DNA from: Corydoras sp. C115
Lineage: Eukaryota > Chordata > Actinopteri > Siluriformes > Callichthyidae
NCBI GenBank assembly: GCA_019802505.1
Contig: JAFMOC010000016.1
Location: 1,514,001-1,578,000 of the forward strand
Reading direction: 5' to 3'
Length of the DNA stretch: 64,000 nt
Positions 23,164 through 35,300 of the stretch are shown in pieces. Position 1 is the first letter of the stretch; every line of letters begins with the position of its first letter. Under the pieces are notes generated by a model. The model saw nothing but the letters and a program-made list of their open reading frames with translations. It was not told the origin of the DNA and ran no database searches. The translations under genes and the position numbers were made by a program.

Positions 23164-26100
23164 TCAGCGCTGCGTGGCCGTCTGCGGCAATATAACAGGT
23201 GTACAGGCAATTCCAGCAAAGGATTCTGGGAAGTGTAGATCCCTCTCCCACTCATCCAGCTCTGTGTTATAAACCTGGACTATGCTTGTGACGTTATTCA
23301 GGTGCCAATTGTATCCCCCAACAATGTAAATTTTTCTATCCAACGAGCAGCAGCCAGCCTCCGATTGGCCCGCTCGCATGGGACTGACCGTCGTCCACTG
23401 ATCTGCCTCAGGATGGTAATATTCCACAGCAAGAACATCAAAGCAGCGGTCCACATGATCCATTCTGCCTCCAAGAGCATATATGCGATTGTTTACACTG
23501 ATCATGGCATGTAGCACTCTTGGCTCATTCATCGGACTTTTAAAGTCCCAGCGGTCTGCAGCTGGATCATAGCAATGCATCGTTTTCTTGTCCTCCACGG
23601 AAACACCATATCCCCCAGAAATGTAGAGTTTGTCGCCACACGCTGCTCCAGCATGACCCCATATTCTTCTCTTTAAAGAATCAACATAGGTCCATTCATT
23701 TTTCCTAGGACAGTAGCATTCCACAGAAGACAGACTCCCGGACCTGTTGCGCCCCCCTGTGGCATACAGGCGCCCCTGCAGTACAGTTAGTTGGAATTGA
23801 ATACGACCTTCCTGCATCGGCTTGATACGCAACCAGTGGTTGAGATGTGGATCATAACGGAAGCAGACATCGACGGCACCTTCCCCACTGCGATACTGCA
23901 AGTGCTGGCCTCCAACCACGTACACAAAATTATCCAGAACAGAAACGCACGCGTGGCTGCAGCCTGACTCCATGTCAGTGAGCTCCTTAAATTGCCGCAC
24001 ACTGCTGTCAGCCAAACAGTAGACCTTGGCGCTTACGGTGCGATCATTGTCGGTGTATGGCGTGCCGCCGAAAGTGATTAGCGAGACGACGTCAGAGCGG
24101 ATCAGGGTACGGGGTGACTGCATCTCATGCTGCCGAAAGGGAAGGATCTGATAGTTAAAGGCCTCCAGCAGATACTGCCTGCACAACACATCTTCAACCA
24201 TGAAGTCCACAGTCTGGACACGGTCCACCAGTTCTGAGGAACGCATCAGCGGGAAGCGTACATGCCGGAGCACCTCGCTGGCGGCTGGTCGCCGTGACTC
24301 ATCGTACCGAAGCCATCGTACAGCTGCGTGAAACAAATCGATCTCGTTGCAGCCCTTCAGCTTGTTGCTCTGCAGGAAAAACACCAAGCGCTCCATGGGA
24401 ATGTGCAGGAAGTCCTCCTCCTCCGCAATCTGCAGGAAGTGGCGGAATGTAAACGTGTCTACAGACTCCTTCAGAGATGACAGGCTGAAGGTGGCAGCCA
24501 TCTGACCAATGTTTAAGCATGTCTCCACGCTCATGGCTGATTTCAGGAACTCTTCACAAAGCTCCACCACTGTCACCATCTGAAGGAAGACAGCTGCCCC
24601 GAGGACATCCTGGATGCAGTCCAGGTCCAGGGTCACTTCTGAACTGTAGGCAAATTCGATTATATGTTTCAGGCCACGAGCAGACAGGCCCTTTAATTCA
24701 ATCGTGTCTTGATTTGACTCCCTCATTCCACCAGTAAACATAGCTCTGTAAAGAGGCAATAAATAAACATGAAATGTACTGATCCAGATAAATACTGAGT
24801 ACTGACCATATTTGAAAGTTGTTCTGTTGGAATTCCACAGTGGTATATCTACAACAACAGACTGTGGTCCATCTGTTTCTTTACATAATTTATTAGTTTT
24901 CTTTACTCTAATGTTTAGGACCCCCACAGTGCAGGAATTATTCTCAGCACTGCACTATATTTGGTATAGTGTATGGTATGCTGGTATAAGTGTGTGGGTT
25001 TTACACACTGTTCACTCACTGAGAACCCTGTTAAGTCACCAGACATCAAACAAAAACAGCAGCTCATACATTACTGCACAATTTGGGTGATTAAACATTT
25101 ACATAGAACACAATAATGAATTTTAAGTAGCTGTGGATAAGGATTGTGTCTAATGTTCGAGTTCTTAAATAAGAACAGCATCATTTGGCCCAAAGCGCTC
25201 AAAGTTTCAATATGGCTTTATTTTGGTTCAGATCTGGTTAAAAAATATTAATTCACAAAACTAAAAATATAAGCTTTTAATGTAATGATTTTATGTTTTA
25301 AAAATAACACAGCAAATAGAAGTGTTATTTAACTAATCAATAATAGATCACTTTACATCCATCACACAAGAAAAAAAAATCCATTACACCTTCAGCTGCA
25401 GCAGATATTTTAATGATACAAGCCATTAACTGGGGAAGTGCTCACTAAGTGCTTAAATAATTAAGTAAAGTGTATCACGTTTCAGAGGACTTCACTTGGA
25501 AAAGAGTTGCCATGTTAAATTTTTTTTAACAAAAACTATTTAAAGATTTAAATTCAATACAGTATAGTAATTATAGACTGAAGTATTGAATCAGACACTG
25601 ATGTTAGACGAGCTGAAAAATCTGGATTACAATCTCTTGTTCTAGTTCACTCCAAAGGCTCAAAATAAGCCTGTTAAGTCAAGTTCTTGACACCAAGTGA
25701 ACACAACCATGTGCTAACCAACATTAATATTTTGGGTTTAAAATGAAAAGTAACGTAATCTGTAAACAGGCTGCCAACACGAAACATGTGGTTGAATGAC
25801 GTTGCTGTTGAATTAGTGCAGAAGAACTGTCTGAGTCACTCATGCCAGTAAAACTGACCCCCACCAGCACCACCAACAACAACGTCAGTTTTGAGAATCA
25901 ACCCCCACCAATATATGTGCTTTGTGGTAGTTCTAATTATTAGAAAATAATGTAAAGGTGATTAACAATGTATAGAGAGAAATACAAATGGACAACAATC
26001 TGTAACTGTAGGATAACAAAGTGCCTGGATGTTGTTCCAGACGCAATCTATTCACACAGGTTTGTGACCGGTGCAATAAGTATCTGTGTAAAGTTTTCCC

Positions 26101-29100
26101 CTTTTTCTCACAGCATGTGGTTTTTTTTTTGCTTACTGTACTGAACGGCTTAGTGGTTAACACGCTCGCCTCTCAGCACTAGGGATTCCTGGTTCGAATC
26201 CCCATCTGGGTGGAGTTTCCATGTTCTCCTCCTGTCCGCATGGGTTTCCTCCGGGTTCTCAGGTTTCCTCCCACAGTCCAAAAACATGGATCAAGTAAAT
26301 TGAGTTCTCCAAATTGCCCCATATAGAGTGTGTTTGTGTGAGTGAGTGTGTACCCAGCGATGGATTGGTGCCCTGTCCTGGGTGTATCTGCCCAGCGCCT
26401 AAAACGTTATCCCCTGGATGGGCATGGGGAACCCTCCTGCGACCCTAATATAGGATAAAGCAGAAGATAATGGATGGATGGATGAATTTTCTATCTACAT
26501 CTCCCTCTCAGTCAGTCAGGCATCTGCTTCCTGTTTAATCAGCAGGTTTAACCCAGCCTATGTGAATGAAACGCATTTCGACACAAATCCTTTTCAAATG
26601 ATCAATGTGGACGCATCATATATTTGACCAACACAGCTAAAATATTTTTTAAAGCTGTGCTAGAAAAGTGGAAACAGGTATAGATGCAGTGGGGTTAAAC
26701 TGTTTAAAAGCGTTTGTAGGAATAATGTGTAGGTATCTCAATACGTTTGTATATTAAGTGTATAATACTCATTAGTCAATGTGATGAAGCTGCTATGAAG
26801 AGCGAAATAAATAGGTATAAAGTGAATCAGTTGAGGTGATGGCTTTCACCTGGGACTTCAAGTTAATGGTCTTTGTTGTTAAGGCTTTTATGGGAATCGA
26901 GACTGAGAGGGGGAGAGGAGAGAGTTCTCAGCAGACAGAGATAAAACTGCTGAATGATGGTCTGTAGTCAGGAATTCTCTGCACACGCTCCTTCAAGCCG
27001 TAACAAGACAAAGACCTTTAATGCAAACCTGTGCAAGTTGGAAGCCATCACCTTATCTGATTATCAGGCTCCACGTCTTACTCAGAAATCCACACTACAG
27101 ATCCCATATCACAACTGATCATTACGGAACTATGGCCCATGTAACAAAAAACTATTCAATCGTTGCATAGAAGAAGAAATATGCAACATCTCATAATATA
27201 TACTGGTTGTAACCACCTATTCAAGGAGAATTTATATAGGCAATCAGTAAGAATTATTTTGAGAAGTAGTAAATGGTTATTAAAATTAATATAGAAACTG
27301 CTTGAATATAAAATGTCTGTTGTAAATAAGTTGACATACCTGAAGTAGTCGCTGCAGGAAGCCAACACTGCTCTGTGCACCTGAAAGCGTTGGTTGTTGA
27401 TAGCCAGCTCTACATCCAGTAACTGTCCTTGTTCTCTCAGAGTAGATAGACCTCTCAAGAGAGCATTACTGTGACCCGGCGCTGAGAACGTGCAGCGAAG
27501 TGTGCTGTTCTTATTGTTAGCCATGCTAAGGGGAAAGTAAAAAAAAAAATTTAAACAGTGGAAATTTTCAGAACATGAAAGAGTCATCCATTAGTCTCTT
27601 GGAATGGCTCAGACTACCCTGGTTTCCGTGACTCCGTAGCTTCTGAGCAGGAACCAACCTGACACCTGCAACAGCAGTTTCTCTTAATTATTGATCAAGT
27701 GTCAATAATTTATTTAATAACCCATTTAGAGATGTAAGCTAAAGTATATCTACAAACAGCATTGAATCTACACAAGTCTGACAAATCCTATCTTACAGAC
27801 TCAACCTGGCATCATGAACAAATCATTATTTAATATTGTTATTAAATCATTTATAAATAAATAGGCAGAGCAAAATAAAGGTCATGCAATGGGACAGTGG
27901 GATGCTAATGAAGGTGCAGAAGAGCACAAATGTTTACTTGTGTAAAAAGCTTCTTTAAAAAAATATTTCATATTGGCCAAGACAGAAATTATAGGTATGT
28001 AATAATCACATTTTTATGTAGTCTTGTAAGAATATAAGTCAGTAAGTTAGGAACTGACTATCAATCAGTAGTATCAATACTGAACAGATATTCCAATCTG
28101 GTTAAAAGCCAAGACAACTAAGGAAAAATGTCTACAAGATTACCCAGTAAGGTCTGGAAAAAGTGCTTCGATAGCAACTATAAAATTGTGGATAAACTGA
28201 TTAAATAAAGAATTTCATGGCCAGACCCCAAGATGCACTTAACTCCTGACCACAGGGAACATTAAAACTACAGACTATGGATTGATAAAAACCAAACTAG
28301 AACAGTTTGGAAATACAGTCGAATTCGCAAAAGGCTAGTCTGACAACCAGAAGAATACCAACCCCCACAGTCAAGTATGGAGTTGGGTCACTTATGATGT
28401 GGGGGTGCTTTTCATGTAATCTCGGTCAAGTACCTGACATCATAAATTCCCATAAGAACCTAGTATTGGGTCTGGTTTAAAAGGAGTGTGATGCTGCTTG
28501 TTGACAAAATAAACCTTGGTGATTAATGGACTTTCCAGCAAAACAATAATCCCATGCATACCTCTAAGTCAAAAGATCCTGTAACATCCTGGATTGGCCA
28601 TCACAGTAATCAGATTTAAATCCGATTGAAAATCTTTGATGGGATTTAAAAGAGGCTCAAACGTCAAGGCTCCAACTGAGAGGCAGAAGAAGTTTGTCAG
28701 CACTTAACAAAAATCTTTGTTAAAAGTTATAAAAGCTAAATAATGATCCACAAAGTAGTGAAGCTTTTCATTTGAACTTCAAATTCTGCTGTCAAAAAAT
28801 GTCAATAAATATTTTTGATGTTTAATGAGGTATTTTCTCATATATGTGCTATGTTTCATCCACAAAACACAATCGACTCCACCAATATGCCAGTATGAAT
28901 TGAATAAATGTAATAATTTTGTCCTTTTATTGAGAGCAAGAGAAAATAAAACTCAATCACATAGCGACAGTACCTGATCTGTTTTTCTGATTCCCATCCA
29001 CAGACTCTGCTCAATCCAATTCTCATGTCACACAGGAAATCAAGGCCAAGCCATGACACTACCTCTACCATGTTTCAGAAATGAGATCATAAGCAGTTTT

Positions 29101-29841
29101 TGCTTTTGGACATTGGTCTTCTTGCTAATTTTGGTAAACGTGTGGGCCATCCATCCATCAATTATCTTCCACTTTATCCTCTACTAGGGTCGTGGGGGGG
29201 GGGGGGGGGTGTTAAGGTTACAGTAATAATGTAAAAATATGCCTTGTCCAAACTGTTCTCACAAGGTTTGAAGCAAACAACTACACAAAATGCATACCAA
29301 TGTGCTTGATTTTATACAATTTAATGGTGGTTGACAGTTACCTTGTACTGTACATGCTGGACATCTTGTGATTCCACATGTGCACACGTTTCTAAATCCT
29401 ACTTGTTGCCACTGACTTAAGATTATAACTGTACAGTGCAATATGTTCGGCTTGTTTTTGAGCAATTTATAATGTTGGTTTAGGGAATTTTAAACAGGTA
29501 TCAACAGGCGGTTAGTTTGTTTCACTCTGGAGTTTGAACCAAGGATGAAGACGATAGAGATTATAGAGCAGAAGATGAGAGTAAGGAACAAATGGAAAAT
29601 GAGAAAGACTAAAAAGTTCTAAACAGAGAATTTACATGGTTCGAATTCAGATAAAGAAAAGGATAAAGGAGGAGAGGATGACAAACAAGGATTGAGAGGA
29701 TGAACACATGGACATGCAAGAGGAAGACGATAAGTATGAAGATGGGGAGTAAGTAGCATACAGATGTCGTTGGTAACCAGCGCCAGCTGACCTGCTTTGT
29801 GGATGGTTTGCAGCACATTCTCCTCCACCCAGCTCCGCCAT
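23164..29841 (-). CDS. klhl26: Kelch-like protein 26 (BTB-BACK-Kelch)
   Basis: Coding exons (minus): 29841-29792, 27525-27340 and 24745-23164. Phases 2 and 2 join to 605 residues and a TGA; the mammalian protein is about 615. The start ATG is in GAACATGGCGGAG and gives MAELGGGEC, like mammalian MAESGG; Met18 at the start of exon 2 is an alternative. The BTB domain runs from about residue 50 to 155, crossing the exon 2/3 junction at DYFR-AMFTGGM. A BACK domain follows (about 160-265), then Kelch repeats with the diagnostic double glycines in VYVVGGQ, LYATGGRN, LYISGGYG, IYALGGRM and IYIVGGYN. As inferred from the family, it is a substrate adaptor for a Cullin-3 ubiquitin ligase; substrates are not known from sequence. 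Its promoter diverges from ddx49, and crtc1 follows in the same orientation, as in human. Confidence 0.97.
24918..25080 (+). repeat. Family C copy in klhl26 intron 2
   Basis: GACCCCCACAGTGCAGG, ATTCTCAGCACTGCACTATA and TGCTGGTATAAGTGTGTGGG match the internal order of the family C copies at 34320-34690, 41150-41290 and 60350-60480. Confidence 0.5.
25800..26045 (-). repeat. Family C copy in klhl26 intron 2
   Basis: Contains CTCATGCCAGTAAAACTG, ACCAGCACCACCAAC and GACAACAATCTGTAACTGTAG, the reverse-orientation family C signatures. Confidence 0.45.
26146..26485 (+). repeat. Family A SINE in klhl26 intron 2
   Basis: Complete head (CGGCTTAGTGGTTAACACG, GGTTCGAATCC), body and (GGAT)n tail. It is slightly more diverged than the copy at 22103. 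Confidence 0.87.
28110..28760 (+). pseudogene. Decayed Tc1-like transposase in klhl26 intron 1
   Basis: Translating the plus strand in shifting frames gives fragments typical of Tc1 transposases: WPDPKMHLTPDH, then a MMWGCFS-like GHL-CGGAFH region, then DFPAKQ-SHAY (from QQDNDPKH) and DWPSQ-SDLNPIENLWWDLK. Stops and frameshifts are frequent, so it is dead. It lies antisense to klhl26. Clear terminal inverted repeats were not identified. Confidence 0.75.
29150..29209 (-). repeat. 3' fragment of family A SINE followed by poly-G run
   Basis: CATCCATCCATCAATTATC and CTCTACTAGGGTCG are the 3' tail of family A. Homology then ends in 16 consecutive G (29194-29209). This run may be mis-sized in assembly. 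Confidence 0.65.
29225..29420 (+). repeat. Family D fragment in klhl26 intron 1
   Basis: CCTTGTCCAAACTGTTCTCAC, AGGTTTGAAGCAAAC and CAATGTGCTTGATTTTATAC line up with the D copies at 17025 and 56090. Confidence 0.45.
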
Positions 29842-30380
29842 GTTCAGCTCTGTGGAGGGAGATGAAGCTCATCGTGTCTCATGGTGCGAGTGCGCGCTCA
29901 TCGCAGCGGCCGGCGGGAGCCGCGCGTGCAGTCCGGCTGTCCGAATCCTCTCCCCGCTCTGAACCCGCGGAGGTCAGACAGCAAGCTCCGACACGAAGCA
30001 CGCGTCCTGCCGAATGTAAACAAACAGTGAGTCCGCCGCAGCCTCTCCGCTCACCTGCTGTGTTCTGATGAGCGCTACGTCATCTCTCTTAAGTTTCGGG
30101 AAGGTTCAGCCGCCGCTCTTTGCGGCCGGTCCGTTACGTCAGCGAGCCGTTTAAACTCGTGCTGTGAAGACGCGGCGGGTTCAGTGTGATGCTGTTTGAG
30201 GAGGCAGAGTGCTGCTGATACTGAAGCTTTAAAACGAGCTCGTTTCTGTTTAAAGCGCCCTGCTGTCCTTTCAACCCGATTAATTATGTTCCTACCGCTT
30301 TTCCGACAACTCCCGCCTTCGAGTTTAACATTGGCTAGCGCAGACGAACGTGATTGGACGGCGTGCGTTTCTTATTAGAA
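29842..30380 (-). promoter_or_regulatory. klhl26: CpG-rich klhl26 promoter region
   Basis: CpG-dense sequence lies immediately upstream of the klhl26 ATG and ends near 30380. It has two CREB/ATF-like sites: TACGTCA at 30076-30082 and TTACGTCA (TGACGTAA on minus) at 30134-30141. The ATG context GAACATGGCGGAG resembles a YY1 element. Start sites are not mapped. Confidence 0.55.
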
Positions 30381-30445
30381 TTTGGACCAATAATGGACAA
30401 CCATCCGCCACCCAGATAACAGCTCAGTGGTGCTCCACTAAAGAG

Positions 30446-31290
30446 TAGAGCTGTGCGATACCAAGAATTTTGGTATCGATCCGATACCAAGTAAATACAG
30501 GGCCAATATCGCGATATTCGATACCGATACTTTTTAATATTTAAGCTTCATTGATCCAAAAGAGTGTGCCCAGCGATGGATTGGCGCCCTGTCCTGGGTC
30601 CATCTGCCCAGCGCCCGAAACGTTCTCCCCTGGATGGGCATGGGGAACCCCACCGCGACCCTAATAGAGGATAAAGCGGGAGATAATGAATGATCCAAAA
30701 GACCTAGTATAGAATTTCGCCAAACATTGTAGGTGACAACAAAATAATGTATCCCAATCCACATCTTTGTTTAGAAACAATGGAACAGTAATAAAACAAA
30801 GTTTGCTTTAACGTGAGGAAAATATATATATTTTGAGGTAAGAAACGACAATACAAATATAAAGTAAAAATGTTCCCCTCACTAGACCGTTTTTTTTCTT
30901 TCTTTGTATTTTTTTTTCAAATAGAATTTTGTGTCTGGTTTTGGGTGTGCTGTGTGGTTTTTCATGTTAATAAGTTTGTTAATAATTAATGATTAATTAT
31001 TATAGTAAATAATTAATTAATAAGTGTCAATAAGTTTGTTGTGTTTCCTGTGTAACTAATAGACTTATTGCAAACTGAACAGGTTGCTGATGTCGCATTT
31101 TCGGCTGTAAAATACAGCCGAACAGCGCTTCTCTTTCTTTCAGACATCTTTTTTTATCTCCCACTCCGAGTCTCTCTCTCCGTACTGTGACGTGTCGACT
31201 TGGGCAGGTCAGGCTGAGCCCACGTGGCTGCTGTCTTGAGTATCGATCTTTTTACGCAAGTATTGTTCAATACCAATACCACCCAGAACA
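30446..31290. mobile_element. hAT-like non-autonomous element, interrupted by a SINE
   Basis: The left end reads TAGAGCTGTGCGATACC, followed by GGTATCGATCCGATACCAAG. Inverted GTATCGATC / CAATACCAATACC text occurs near 31238-31282. This resembles fish hAT-type elements with GATACC-rich ends. There is no transposase reading frame. The right terminus is decayed. A SINE fragment (30564-30690) is nested in it. Confidence 0.5.
30564..30690 (+). repeat. 5'-truncated family A SINE with 12-bp target duplication
   Basis: Only the last 127 bp of the SINE are present (GTGTGCCCAGCGATGG to the AATGAA tail). TGATCCAAAAGA flanks both sides (30552-30563 and 30691-30702). The break is therefore a truncation at insertion, not later loss. 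Confidence 0.9.
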
Positions 31291-31407
31291 GGACTCAAAC
31301 CTGGATCCCCAGCGCTAAGAGGCATATGTGTTTTCACAAAGTCCTGTATATCTGTGTGTAAGCACAGCAGGTCAGATAGATCACTTAATCACTTCATCGC
31401 AGGATTA

Positions 31408-31758
31408 TTCATTCATTCATTCATTATCTCCTGCTTTATCCTCTATTAGGGTCGCGGTGGGGTTCCCCATGCCCATCCAGGGGAGAACGTCTCGGGCGCT
31501 GGGCAGATACACCCAGGACAGGGCGCCAACCTATCACTGGGCACACACTCACTCACACAGACACACTCTATAGGGGCAATTTTGAGAACTCAATTGACTT
31601 GATCCATGTTTTTGGACTGTGGGAGGAAACCGGAGAACCCGGAGGAAACCCACGCAGACACGGGGAGAACATGGAAACTCCACCCAGAAGGGGATTCGAA
31701 CCGGGAATTCCTAGTGCTGAGAGGAGAACGTGCTAAACCACTAAGCCACCGTGCCGCC
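31408..31758 (-). repeat. Family A SINE, full length, 13-bp target duplication
   Basis: Complete minus-orientation copy with an (ATTC)n tail at the left and a GTGCCGCC head end at the right. It is flanked by CATCGCAGGATTA at 31395-31407 and 31759-31771. Confidence 0.93.
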
Positions 31759-31884
31759 CATCGCAGGATTAATGGGTCAAAATTCCCTGCACCTTAAATC
31801 AGACCCAGAATGGTTGTGATTCGTACTCGTGATCTACATGAAAAAAATACAGCATGACGCCCATGAACCTTATCTCTTTGAATA

Positions 31885-31969
31885 ATAGATATAGAATAGA
31901 TATAGAATAGATATAGAATAGAATAGATATAGAATAGAATAGATATAGAATAGAATAGATATAGAATAG
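31885..31969 (+). repeat. AGATATAGAAT minisatellite
   Basis: The array uses an 11-bp unit AGATATAGAAT that expands rightwards into a 16-bp form with an extra AGAAT. It reads two short units followed by three long ones. It lies about 240 bp upstream of the ddx49 ATG. Confidence 0.8.
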
Positions 31970-32029
31970 CCGAAAGAAATAACGAAGTGTCTTAAATTCA
32001 AAGCTGAGTTTCTGTTTGTGATCGAGCGC

Positions 32030-32206
32030 CCCCCCCCCCCCCCGTAGACTTTTGGTCGCAGTTGAATGACGTAAGAGCTCCTCGCCGACTGTATAGCACG
32101 AGGAGGGCAGAGGTTCGTGTTTACTGTGACGTTTGCGTTTTTAATTAAGGACGCGCTTTTTTGGAGTTATAAACATCATCAGAACAACTTTTCCGACGCA
32201 GCGAGG
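32030..32206 (+). promoter_or_regulatory. ddx49: ddx49 proximal promoter / 5' UTR
   Basis: The interval lies just downstream of a 15-C run (32029-32043) and upstream of the ATG. It has a perfect TGACGTAA CREB/ATF-like site at 32067-32074 and TGACGTTT near 32125. The reading frame is open upstream to about 32117 but contains no in-frame ATG, so the ATG at 32207 is the start. Confidence 0.45.
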
Positions 32207-32337
32207 ATGACAACATTCGATTCTCTTGGACTTTCCGAGTGGCTGATCCGACAATGTAAACAGCTGGGCATCAGCCGAGCGACCGCGGTGCAGGAGCAGT
32301 GCATTCCAGCTGTTTTGCAGGGTACAGAATCCACATC

Positions 32338-32397
<60 letters not shown>

Positions 32398-35300
32398 TCA
32401 CCGTCTACTTCGGATAATCGAACTGTTCCAAACCAAATGGCTGGCGTATTTCATACGAAAAAAACCTAACGTTTCACAGATAAATTATAAATACCTTTGA
32501 ATATAGAATGAATATAAAGATTTAAACAACTGCTGGATTACTGCAGTGTCACTGATGTGCTGAGTATGATCCACCACCCAAACATTACCTGATCTGTCAT
32601 GGTCCTGTAGGGAATTCATGATAAGAGCATAGAGTTCAGAGGACTAACTGTCTGTAGGGAAACAAATGTACTACAGTCTGTATTACAAAGTCCATAAATA
32701 TGGTAAGGAAACAAGAACATGTGTTTGATAAAGTATCAGGTATTTGTATCAAAACTGATTTTTATATATCTGTATAAGGCCAGGTAGCTTAGTGGTTAGC
32801 ATGTTCACCTCTCAGCACTAGGGATTCCTGGTTCGAATCTCCATCTGGGTGGAGTTTCCATGTTCTCCCCGTGTCTGCGTAGGTTTCCTCCGGGTTCTCC
32901 GGTTTCCTCCCACAGTCCAAAAACACGGATCAAGTCAATTGAATTCTCCAAATTGCCCCATATCGAGTGTGTCTGTGTGAGTGAGTGTGTGCCCAGCGAT
33001 GGATTGGCGCCCTGTCCTGTGTGTATCTGCCCAGCGCCCGAGACGTTCTCCCCTGGATGGGCATGGGGAACCCCACTGCGACCCTAATAAAGGATAATGG
33101 ATGGATGGATGTATAAGGCCATAAAGATTTAAAAAAATCTCAGTTTTGATTTGATTACTGTGTTTTGCTGAGGGATTTTCTGCTACAGATGTTATGTTAT
33201 ACATTTGTCATGCAACACAAATCATGTTTTTAAACACCTTGTTCTTAAACAGTGTACTAAATAAACTACAGAAATACACTTTATTTACATTTTTTCATGT
33301 AACTAGTGGCGTAGTGCCACAGATTCATGTTCTTAAGCTTGAATCTAAAGTTTTACAAGTTTGTATAAAATGTTTTTTTTTAATTGCATCATTATTAAAC
33401 TCTGTCTCCATACACTGTGCATTCAGGTCGTGACTGCATGGGATGTGCAAAAACTGGCAGTGGGAAAACGGCGGCATTCGTGTTACCGGTGCTGCAAAAG
33501 CTGTCTGAAGATCCATACGGCATCTTCTGCCTGGTTTTAACACCTACAAGGTTGTTCAGCTTTTCCAATGATTTGTTTAGAGGTTGTGTTTTAACTTAAT
33601 ATTTATAATTCAATCTTTTTTATTTGCCATTTTTCTCTGCAGAGAGCTGGCTTATCAGATAGCCGAACAATTCAGAGTGTTGGGAAAACCTCTTGGCCTG
33701 AAGGACTGCATCATTGTTGGTGGAATGGGTATGAGTTAAATGTACACAACCTCAGTTAAACTAATTATCCAGCTGAGATTCTGCTTTATAAATAATGCTG
33801 CTAATGATTTTTTAGTTCATTTGTTTGTTTACTTCCGTTTTCACTGAGGAACTTCTATAACATATAATGTCTGACCTAAAACCATTAATGATTTAAACTT
33901 CCTGTTGGTTTATGAGCATTAATATATACACAATACCAGTCAAATTGTTGGATATTTCTTGTCCATATTATCAGTTCCACTTACTGTAAAGACATATTTT
34001 ACAATTACAGACTGTAGTCCATCTGTTTGTGGACTACAGTACATTACATTTACATATAGTCATTTAGCAGATTCTTTTATCCAAAGCGACTTACAAATAA
34101 GAACATCAAAAGTCAGTAGTTATGAATAAAACTAGCTACACTGTAGAATTATCAAACCTGATTGTTATATGATACTGCATCCCCCCCCTTTTTCTTTTTT
34201 CCCCTCTACAACAGGTATTTGTTTAAAAGATGTGTCTTTAGTAGTTTCTTAAAAATGCCTAGTGACTCTGCCTTACGTACAGAGTTGGGAAGATCGTTTC
34301 ACAGTACATACTGTGTTAGTCCCCTCTACTCTTTTCTCTAATGGTCAGGACCCCAATATTAGCACCACAGAGCAGGTATTATTTGTTTGTGCATTATTCC
34401 TATCCCAGCAGTGTCACCGAGGTGTTTAAATAAAAATACAGCAGCATTGCTGCATTAAAACCCCTTCACTGCACCAGTGTCACTGCAGAACTGACAATAA
34501 ACAATACACCAACCAAATTATACCTGTTCAGTGAAGGTCCTGAACAATAGAGAACAAAGATCCCAACATGGAACTAACAAGAAAAAGCAACCAGATGTAC
34601 TGCAGTCTGTAATTGTAAAACTACAAATTTCTTCTATAAGATATGTGAAGAAAGTAGACAATGGAGCAAGAAAAAGCTGTGTCTAAAATTGACAGTTGAT
34701 CAATTCTTGTTTATGTTGTTAAAGACATGGTGACTCAGGCTTTGGAGCTGTCCAAGAAACCGCATGTTGTGGTTGCTACACCGGGGAGATTAGCTGATCA
34801 CATCCGCAGTTCTGATTCAGTTAACATGAAAAGAATCCGATTTTTGGTACGTCAGTCAGTCAGTCTCTCTCTTTTGTCTTTCTCTTCATCACTCCTTTTC
34901 TCCTTCACTCTCTTTTCCCAGCTTCTTTCTTTTTTGTTCTCTGTCTCCTCCAGTCCATGCAGTTCTTTGTTAATTAAGTTTGGATTTTCCACAGATCCTG
35001 GATGAGGCAGATCGTTTGCTGGAGCAGGGATGCACAGATTTCACTAAGGACTTGGAGGTTATTCTTAGCGTCGTTCCGGCAAAACGCCAAACTCTGCTTT
35101 TCAGTGCTACTTTGACTGACACGCTGCAGGAACTTAAACGTATTGCAATGAATGAGCCATTTTTCTGGGAGCAAAAATCTGAGTAAGAAGCAAAATCTCA
35201 CTTTTATCATCTTCATCCTTGTATTATTTCGCTAGTATTTGTCTGATATAAACAACTGTTGTCACAACTGCTATAATCTCTTAGACAACAGTTGCCAAAA

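Noticed and set aside
32117..32206. N-terminal extension of ddx49 upstream of the ATG
   Set aside because: The frame is open, but the upstream triplet at 32117 is GTG and there is no in-frame ATG. The conserved protein starts at 32207.
32141..32401. Cys-Val repeat peptide on the minus strand
   Set aside because: It is simply translation of the (CA)n microsatellite. The Tyr-Ile peptides at the (TA)n tract near 48167 are rejected for the same reason.
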